From contig JADKDL010000004.1 of NCBI GenBank assembly GCA_016714605.1, positions 124,001 to 188,000 of the forward strand: a DNA stretch of 64,000 nucleotides, read 5' to 3'. Positions 58,582 to 64,000 of this stretch are shown one piece after another; positions within the stretch are counted from its first letter, which is position 1; every line of letters starts with the position of its first letter. The position numbers and the translations under genes were made by a program. The notes under the pieces were generated by a model. The model searched no databases and was not told the origin of the DNA. It saw only the letters and a program-made list of their open reading frames with translations. The DNA is from Bacteroidales bacterium. GTDB taxonomy: Bacteria; Bacteroidota; Bacteroidia; Bacteroidales; UBA1715.

Positions 58582-58971
58582 ATGGAACCAAATAAGACAT
58601 TCAAAGTTGACAATAAGCAAATTATATTATATTTTGTATTAGGAGCTGTTACAATTTTAACGGGTTTTATGGGAAATTATCTTGGATATGCAGCCGGAAT
58701 TTTGTTTATAATAGTAGGAGCATTACTTGTTGGAAAGAATTATGCATCTTTTTATTCTGATTATGTGAGTTTTAAACCATCGCCAATTGCAGGAGCTAAA
58801 TTAATAAAGTATAATGAGATTGAAAATTTTGAGATAATAAGCGATAAAAAAATATTCATTCACGGAATTATTAATGGAAAAAAATCGAAATTACGCATTG
58901 CTATATTTCTAATTAAAAAAGAAGAAAGACAAGATTTTATTAATTATATGAATTCGAAGATTGGAAAATAA
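58582..58971 (+). CDS. Hypothetical membrane protein with PH-like domain
   Basis: 129 residues: helices at about 14-30 and 33-49, then beta strands (NYASFYSDYVSFKPSPIAGAKLIKYNEI). It resembles the layout of the gene at 52013: two helices, a PH-like fold and a charged end. No enzyme motif is visible. The gene shares direction with the 94-residue gene 97 bases upstream. Confidence 0.65.
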   Translation: MEPNKTFKVDNKQIILYFVLGAVTILTGFMGNYLGYAAGILFIIVGALLVGKNYASFYSDYVSFKPSPIAGAKLIKYNEIENFEIISDKKIFIHGIINGKKSKLRIAIFLIKKEERQDFINYMNSKIGK

Positions 58972-59005
58972 GTAACTAGACCAATTCCTTGCTTACAATT
59001 ATAAA

Positions 59006-59053
59006 AAAACACAACATCATTTTTTAATGTTTTAAAAAATGATGTTGTGTTTT
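59006..59053 (-). terminator. 22-bp terminator hairpin overlapping the end of iorA
   Basis: Arms 59006-59027 and 59032-59053 are perfect complements (22 bp) with loop TGTT, and the hairpin is flanked by A and T. The stop codon of iorA (59032-59034) lies inside one arm, so the last coding residues (KHNIIF) form part of the terminator. Confidence 0.85.
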
Positions 59054-60654
59054 TGGTTTGCTTCGGTTTTGTTCTTCCTGAGTACAGTTTGTACACATTC
59101 TCGTTTCAAAATAATTACAGAAGTACCTTTAAACTCAATTTCTTCTTTTATCAATGCTACCAATTGATCTATTTTTGTAGGAAATGGTTCTGTCTCAATA
59201 ATATGATCTGGCTCAACACCTAAACCGATACAGATATTTTTCAATTTTCCATGGGCAGCCGAATTTTGTCCGCCGGTCATTGCAGAAGCTGCATTGTCGG
59301 CAATAATTACCGTTATCGGTGCATTTTCATTTACGGCATCAAGCAATCCGGTCATACCTGAATGGGTAAACGTAGAATCGCCAATAATTGCAATTGCTGG
59401 AAAAACACCAGCATCGGCAGCACCTTTAGCCATAGGGATACTTGCACCCATTTCTACACAGGTGTTTATAGCCGAATATGGACTCAATGCCCCAAGCGTA
59501 TAGCAACCTATATCGGCAAATACATGATTATCGCCATATTCATCAATTATTCTCCTTAGTGCGGTGTACATGTCTATATGGCCGCACCCTTTACATAATT
59601 CAGGTGGTCGGTTGGGAAAATGTGTAGAATTTGTTTCTACATGTTCTGAAAAAGATTCAATTGCTAATGCTTTTGCTACTATATTTGGCTGTAATTCACC
59701 ATCGGGAGGTACATATCCGTTTAACCTCCCTAAAACCCTCTTATCATGGGCAACAATACCCAATATTTTTTCTTCTACAAACGGATAACCATCTTCCAAA
59801 ACCAAAATTTTATCATTCCTTTCAAATAGTTCATTCACCAAAGACTGTGGAATTGGATACTGACAAAGCTTCAAAACATCGAAATTTTGCGGGAGTCCGT
59901 TACACACCTCTAGTAGGTAATTAATTGCAATACCGCATGCAATAACACCCAATTGTGAGTTTTCTGCTTTATGTAATTGATTATAGATGCTTGAAACAGC
60001 CTCCTGTTTAAGCGAGTTTTGCACCAGTAGTAAATTTCTAAATTGCTTACGGGCAATAGATGGCAACAAAATAAATTGTTCTCTTACTAAAGGAAATGAT
60101 ATATTATTTTGTATTTCTGCTGCTTGGGTTGAAATAATAGCCCTAGAATGAGCCAATCGGGTAGTAATCCTAAGCAAAACAGGTAATTTGTATTTCTCAG
60201 AAAAACGAAATGCAGAGCGGGTCATATCATAAGCTTCCTGCTGATTTGAGGGTTCAAAAATAGGAATATGAGCAAAATGTCCGTAAAATCTGGAATCTTG
60301 TTCATTTTGAGAGGAGTGCATGGAAGGGTCGTCGGCAACAGCAACAACCAAACCACCGTTTATACCGGTAATAGCCGAATTAATGAAAGCATCGGCAGCA
60401 ACATTAAGTCCTACATGCTTCATGCTAACCAAAGAACGTTTGCCTGCATAAGACATTCCTAATGCAGTTTCCATTGCCGTTTTTTCATTCGTGCACCAAT
60501 TGCAGAATACATTAATATTCTCTTGAACTTTAAATTCTTGAATGTATAGTGTAATTTCTGTAGAAGGCGTCCCCGGATATGAATAAACACCCGATATACC
60601 ACTATCTATTGCACCCTGCGCAATAGTCTCAGCTCCCAATAATAGTCTCTTCAT
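59032..60654 (-). CDS. iorA: Indolepyruvate ferredoxin oxidoreductase alpha subunit
   Basis: 540 residues. The N-terminal half has SYPGTPSTEITLYIQE, as in alpha subunits of 2-oxoacid:ferredoxin oxidoreductases. The C-terminal half binds thiamine diphosphate: CKGCGH, then GDSTFTHSGMTGLLDAVNENAP. It oxidatively decarboxylates aryl pyruvates, giving aryl-acetyl-CoA and reduced ferredoxin. The usual C-terminal ferredoxin-like domain seen in many IorA proteins is missing, as the protein ends RECVQTVLRKNK plus a short tail. The beta subunit gene (iorB) is not adjacent. Reduced ferredoxin could be accepted by the gene product at 6333 (inference). Confidence 0.9.
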   Translation of the reverse strand: MKRLLLGAETIAQGAIDSGISGVYSYPGTPSTEITLYIQEFKVQENINVFCNWCTNEKTAMETALGMSYAGKRSLVSMKHVGLNVAADAFINSAITGINGGLVVAVADDPSMHSSQNEQDSRFYGHFAHIPIFEPSNQQEAYDMTRSAFRFSEKYKLPVLLRITTRLAHSRAIISTQAAEIQNNISFPLVREQFILLPSIARKQFRNLLLVQNSLKQEAVSSIYNQLHKAENSQLGVIACGIAINYLLEVCNGLPQNFDVLKLCQYPIPQSLVNELFERNDKILVLEDGYPFVEEKILGIVAHDKRVLGRLNGYVPPDGELQPNIVAKALAIESFSEHVETNSTHFPNRPPELCKGCGHIDMYTALRRIIDEYGDNHVFADIGCYTLGALSPYSAINTCVEMGASIPMAKGAADAGVFPAIAIIGDSTFTHSGMTGLLDAVNENAPITVIIADNAASAMTGGQNSAAHGKLKNICIGLGVEPDHIIETEPFPTKIDQLVALIKEEIEFKGTSVIILKRECVQTVLRKNKTEANQKHNIIF

Positions 60655-60844
60655 CTGTCTTGAAAAATATAATCAAAATATTAAAAATATAATTAAAATT
60701 CCTTAAATCTAACGCTTTTCAATAATTAGTCGAAAAGTTAGGATTGAATAAAACCTCGTTTATGCTTGTAAAACTCTAATTTTTAATGAGTCATACTTCG
60801 AATTCATATTATGTTAGAATTTTTAGTAATTACAATAATTAGTG

Positions 60845-60879
60845 TTTGAGATATTTTAAAATTTATTTAATTACATTTG
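60845..60879 (+). promoter_or_regulatory. Promoter of plsC
   Basis: TTTG (60845-60848), a 23-base spacer and TACATTTG (60872-60879). Expected start near 60886 gives a 44-base leader to the ATG at 60930. Confidence 0.5.
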
Positions 60880-60929
60880 CACTTTAGTGAAATATAAAAA
60901 AATTAACATCATATTAATTATATTTTTAT

Positions 60930-61618
60930 ATGTGGTTTATTATCAATTTTATACAGTTGATTTTGGGGTGCATACACGTATTCCTTGCAGCATTCGTCAT
61001 TATTCCAATATTACCATATAAATGGACGTATTACTATGCAACAAGAATTTTTCGCCAATATTTATACTTATAATGGGAGGTTGGCTTAAGGTTTATGGTA
61101 GAGATAATATTAAAAAAGGAGAATCGTATGTGTATATGGCTAATCATACATCATTTAGCGATATACCAATTTTGTTTGCCTCAACAAGAGAGCGTTTACA
61201 TTTTATGGCAAAAGAGGAGCTTAAAAGAAGCGTATTTGGAGTGCCAATAAGAAAAATGCGAATGATATTTGTAGACAGGAGCAACAGTAAAAATTCGGTA
61301 GAAAGTATGCGAAAAGCAGCTTTACTTGTAAAAGGAGGCAGAGATTTAGCTGTATTTCCCGAAGGAACTCGTTCTAAAGATGGTAAATTGGGAACATTTA
61401 AAAAAGGTTCATTCAAATTGGCATTACATGCAGGAGTAAAAATAATTCCGGTAGGCATAAGTGGTGCTTCTACTATTGTTGCAAGAAATAATATAAAATA
61501 CAGACCATCAAAGGTTATTGTTAAGATAGGTGAACCTATAGATACCAAATCATATTCAGAAGAAACACTAGGAGAGTTAGCTGATCTTGTGCGCTCAAAA
61601 ATAGTTGAATTGACATAA
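60930..61618 (+). CDS. plsC: 1-acyl-sn-glycerol-3-phosphate acyltransferase, frameshifted
   Basis: 229 residues after repair. The ATG at 60930 adds a membrane helix (LILGCIHVFLAAFVIIPILPY). The frame breaks near 61046-61050 (one T missing), which without repair forces a start at 61022. The acyltransferase motif NHTSFSD (HX4D) and the acceptor motif FPEGTRS are intact. It makes phosphatidic acid from lysophosphatidic acid at the inner membrane. Confidence 0.9.
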
Positions 61619-61684
61619 TTTATTGATTGTGAGTATTTATTTTGTTTTTATATTTTTTTTTTGAAAATAATACTGTAACTCGTT

Positions 61685-61713
61685 TTTGAAATTAAGCAAA
61701 ATAAATATATTTG
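61685..61713 (+). promoter_or_regulatory. Promoter of the LysE-type exporter gene
   Basis: TTTG (61685-61688), a 17-base spacer and TATATTTG (61706-61713). The -7 box covers the TTG at 61711, so translation must start later, at the TTG at 61732. Confidence 0.55.
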
Positions 61714-61731
61714 CTAAAAAGCTTTAAGATA

Positions 61732-62358
61732 TTGGAATTTGCATTTATACAAGGTATTTTAATAGGACTAATCGTTTCCATTCCCATGGGGCCAATTGGT
61801 GTGTTATGTGTACATAGAACCTTGACAAAAGGAAGAGCTGCCGGATTAGTATCAGGTTTGGGTGCAGCTACTGCCGATACATTCTTTGCTATAATAGCTG
61901 TATTTGGTCTAAGTTTCGTAACCGAATTTATTGAACATAAGAGATTCTATCTTATGTTTATTGGAGGTATTGTACTTGTTGCAGTTGGAATAAGTATGTT
62001 CTTAAAAAATACCATAAAACAGTATAAACAGAAAGACCTTGTTCAAAACAGAAGGTTAATGGGTAGTTATTTTTCTACCTTTGGACTTACCCTTGCCAAT
62101 CCGCTTACCATTATTGGAATAGGTACAATATTAGCGGTTTATGCCAATATAAAAGATGAATTTCAAAGTATGTTTATTTTGATAGTAGGAGTCTTTACAG
62201 GAGCGGCATTTTATTGGACACTACTTACACAAATTGTAAATGCGTTTAAGAAAAAATTTAATTTGCGGTTTCTTTGGTATCTAAATAAAATTGCAGGAAT
62301 TGTAATCATTATTTTCGGATTGTTTGCAATTTTCAATGCCTTTTATCCTAAAATATAG
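61732..62358 (+). CDS. LysE/RhtB-family amino acid exporter
   Basis: About 208 residues from a TTG at 61732, which is the first in-frame start after the promoter. It has six membrane helices; the signature near the N-terminus is IPMGPIGVLCVHRTLTKGRAAGLVSGLGAATAD, and a second inverted half has FGLTLANPLTIIGIGTI. It exports amino acids or related small molecules. It starts 113 bases after plsC and has its own promoter. Confidence 0.87.
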   Translation: MEFAFIQGILIGLIVSIPMGPIGVLCVHRTLTKGRAAGLVSGLGAATADTFFAIIAVFGLSFVTEFIEHKRFYLMFIGGIVLVAVGISMFLKNTIKQYKQKDLVQNRRLMGSYFSTFGLTLANPLTIIGIGTILAVYANIKDEFQSMFILIVGVFTGAAFYWTLLTQIVNAFKKKFNLRFLWYLNKIAGIVIIIFGLFAIFNAFYPKI

Positions 62359-62499
62359 AAGGATCAATCCCTTGTAGATTTCCTATAAAAAATCACTGTT
62401 ACCATATAATAAATATACCATAGTTTATTTTATATGATTTATCAATTGATAAATCATTCATTAGCAAATAAAATCGAAAGAAACAGTTTACGGCACACA

Positions 62500-62700
62500 T
62501 CCCTAGTTGGGGACGATGAGCTGCAAGTTGCAGGACACTTTCCCCAATTGAGGACATTGCCTCGTAGTATTACGGATGCACGTCCCCGATTGAGGACGTT
62601 GCCTCGTCGTATTACGTATCCATATCCCCGATAAGGGACGTGCATCCGTAGTGCTACGGCTCAATATACCCTTTTGGGGAAAGCTTGCCGCAGTGCTACG
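62500..62700. repeat. 42-bp repeat cluster with 15-bp inverted arms
   Basis: Units start at about 62500, 62541, 62583 and 62625 with TCCCyrATTGAGGAC, spaced 41-42 bases; the copies at 62541 and 62583 match over most of 34 bases. ACGGATGCACGTCCC (62572-62586) is inverted as GGGACGTGCATCCGT (62635-62649). The sequence GTGCTACGGCTCAAT appears at about 62651 and 62693. It is far richer in G and C than the flanks. The rest of the ~525-base gap (62359-62883) is AT-rich spacer in which I see nothing else. Confidence 0.75.
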
Positions 62701-62883
62701 GCTCAATTTTAAAATGGAAAAAACCTAGCCGTTGCTTAGAGTTATGCTTTTTAGGGTGCGAAATTGTATATAATTTTTGGGATGCAGAAATTATATACAA
62801 TATTTCTTACAACAAATAGTATTTTTTTTATTTGGATGAAGTGACAACAGCTAAGATGGCACTTCATCCAAAAGATTGTTGCA

Positions 62884-64000
62884 CTATTTTATAAAATAAC
62901 CCTGTCCAAGCTCAAAGGTATTTAATGAATTGGTTGAACCTGTGGGATTCCAAAATCCATCAAAGTTTTTTATAATTGAACAATTATTCTGATTATAATA
63001 TTGTGAAAATGGAGTTGCATTAGTGGTAGGGCAACCTATTAATTGCCATTTTCCGTTAGATTCGTAAATCTTTAAGGTTTTATTAAATGTTGATCCATAA
63101 ATAACAAGAGAACCTGCTGTGTTCATCTTTACCAAATAACCTTTTCCTACTTCTATTGTTTTCAAAGAATTGAATACCTCGGGTAAACCTGTTCGCCAAA
63201 AAGCATCCATCGTTTTTACTTCAATAACATCTAGTCCGGCAAAAATTGTTTTCACGGTACTATCGAGAGGAAAACGCCCTGTAGATAGTATATTCCAGCC
63301 TTTTGTAAGGTTAATAGTTTGTTTAGAGACATCGCCAATAATTGTTGCTGTTTTAGTAGCAAGACTATTGCATATTCCATTGGTGGTTTTGAGAGAAATG
63401 TTAAAGGTTCCGGTATTGGTATACTTATGAATAGGGGAATTATCCATGGAATTATCGCCAAAGTCCCACTGGCTCGTTGTTGCATTTGTACTTGTGTTTA
63501 TGACTGAAACCGTTGTTTTTGGCCACTGCAAAGTATCGGCAGAGATGGTAAAAGATGCCACCGTGGGAGTGTCTATTATAGCTTCTACCTTAACACGTGG
63601 TGCAATGCATCCATCCGAAACCATTATCCAATCGTAGTAAAACAAATACTGGGTTGAATTCTCGGCAGTAGTTCCACCCCAACTTTGCGTGATGGAAGCC
63701 AAAGAATTGGTATACGGGAATGTAACACCTGTTGTATTTGTGTACATCTGACTATGTATGGAAGATATTGAATAATTAGATCCTGGCTTAACCCACCAAT
63801 TGACATTAATTCTTTTTTCACCCAAATTCATAGGTACAGTGGTATTAATGTTTTGTGCACTATAATCAAAAAAACTAAAAGTTTTATCTCCAGTATTTTG
63901 AGATGAATAAATCTTGAACGATTTTAGCAAAAATGGCTTAGCAGCTTCAAAAACCAGCATATATGATCCATTTTCACCATAATCAGATTTCTCGTAATAT
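62884..64000 (-). CDS. Large secreted surface protein, C-terminal part, with PKD domain (5' end outside window)
   Basis: At least 372 residues; the frame is open at the right edge. It contains a PKD-type domain (TTSQWDFGDNSMDNSPIHKYTNTGTFNISLKT) and a C-terminal pair of related repeats: GWNILSTGRF to GKGYLVKM and NGKWQLIGCPTT to GQGYFIK. The W/G-rich repeats resemble modules in surface proteins of this phylum. A type IX secretion sorting domain at the end is not obvious. It lies on the opposite strand to the exporter gene. Confidence 0.75.
   Translation of the reverse strand, partial: YYEKSDYGENGSYMLVFEAAKPFLLKSFKIYSSQNTGDKTFSFFDYSAQNINTTVPMNLGEKRINVNWWVKPGSNYSISSIHSQMYTNTTGVTFPYTNSLASITQSWGGTTAENSTQYLFYYDWIMVSDGCIAPRVKVEAIIDTPTVASFTISADTLQWPKTTVSVINTSTNATTSQWDFGDNSMDNSPIHKYTNTGTFNISLKTTNGICNSLATKTATIIGDVSKQTINLTKGWNILSTGRFPLDSTVKTIFAGLDVIEVKTMDAFWRTGLPEVFNSLKTIEVGKGYLVKMNTAGSLVIYGSTFNKTLKIYESNGKWQLIGCPTTNATPFSQYYNQNNCSIIKNFDGFWNPTGSTNSLNTFELGQGYFIK

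Noticed and set aside
61711..61731. TTG start for the LysE-type exporter at 61711
   Set aside because: It lies within the TATATTTG box, upstream of the expected transcription start.
62434..62706. Three overlapping open frames of 63-67 codons on both strands
   Set aside because: They follow the 42-bp repeat (14 codons) and encode only repeated Arg/Gly/Asn strings; no start context or homology is visible.

Overview
The window reads as an uncultured, AT-rich member of the Bacteroidetes (Bacteroidia or a near relative). The evidence is promoters with the TAnnTTTG -7 box, a eukaryote-like type II glutamine synthetase, a PorE-like TPR/PD40/OmpA lipid-surface protein, a DUF3109 protein, a YwqK-type MORN_2 protein, a SpoIIE phosphatase with a membrane sensor region, and a PKD-bearing surface protein. 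It is chromosomal housekeeping and accessory sequence. I see no phage, plasmid, CRISPR array or transposase gene.

Layout. 1-7.1 kb: a GH13 alpha-amylase cut by the left edge, then dacB, a short-chain dehydrogenase, a two-domain VOC protein, a second dehydrogenase, a 2x[4Fe-4S] ferredoxin and an ECF sigma factor. 7.3-18.1 kb: uvrA, lpdA, capA-like, comB-like, a D-2-hydroxyacid dehydrogenase, a SO_0444-type metal efflux permease and a dipeptidyl peptidase III lipoprotein. 18.1-19.3 kb: a gene-free stretch with a long hairpin and an operator array in front of an XRE regulator. 19.8-32.6 kb: pyrD, an MFS transporter, glutamine synthetase II, a SpoIIE phosphatase, DUF3109, a glutamine-synthetase-like ligase with an APH-like kinase and a HAD hydrolase, a MORN_2 protein and RNase R. 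32.7-33.1 kb: two tRNA-Gly and one tRNA-Leu. 33.5-45.8 kb, mostly minus strand: pyrF, prfA, purM and the PorE-like gene as one probable operon, then PBP1A, a histidine kinase with a small membrane partner, an unknown gene, and trxB. 46-51.3 kb: palindromic repeat elements, an SMP-30 lactonase and sbcC. 52-64 kb: membrane PH-like proteins, an S10 peptidase, an M50 peptidase, a GH9 cellulase, arfB, a permuted papain-like protein, iorA, plsC, a LysE exporter and the end of a PKD surface protein.

A dominant property is broken reading frames. Thirteen genes carry at least one frame break (VOC, uvrA, capA, comB, DPP III, MFS, APH kinase, PBP1A, trxB, SMP-30, sbcC, a 94-residue membrane gene, plsC), and the glutamine-synthetase-like gene may be a fourteenth. 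Except for the MFS gene, each is restored to an exact whole number of codons by one-base changes, nearly all in A or T runs and mostly missing bases. That fits long-read homopolymer error far better than gene decay, because indispensable genes are hit and the restored proteins keep their catalytic motifs. I annotate these as single CDSs across the lesion.

The most unusual DNA is non-coding: a tandemly duplicated ~253-bp multi-palindrome element (46.4-46.9 kb), a 21-bp-periodic array followed by a four-hairpin element with competing folds (44.2-44.7 kb), a symmetric cruciform (48.0-48.1 kb) and a 42-bp repeat cluster with inverted arms (62.5-62.7 kb). They lie between ordinary genes, and I found no protein partner for them in the window.
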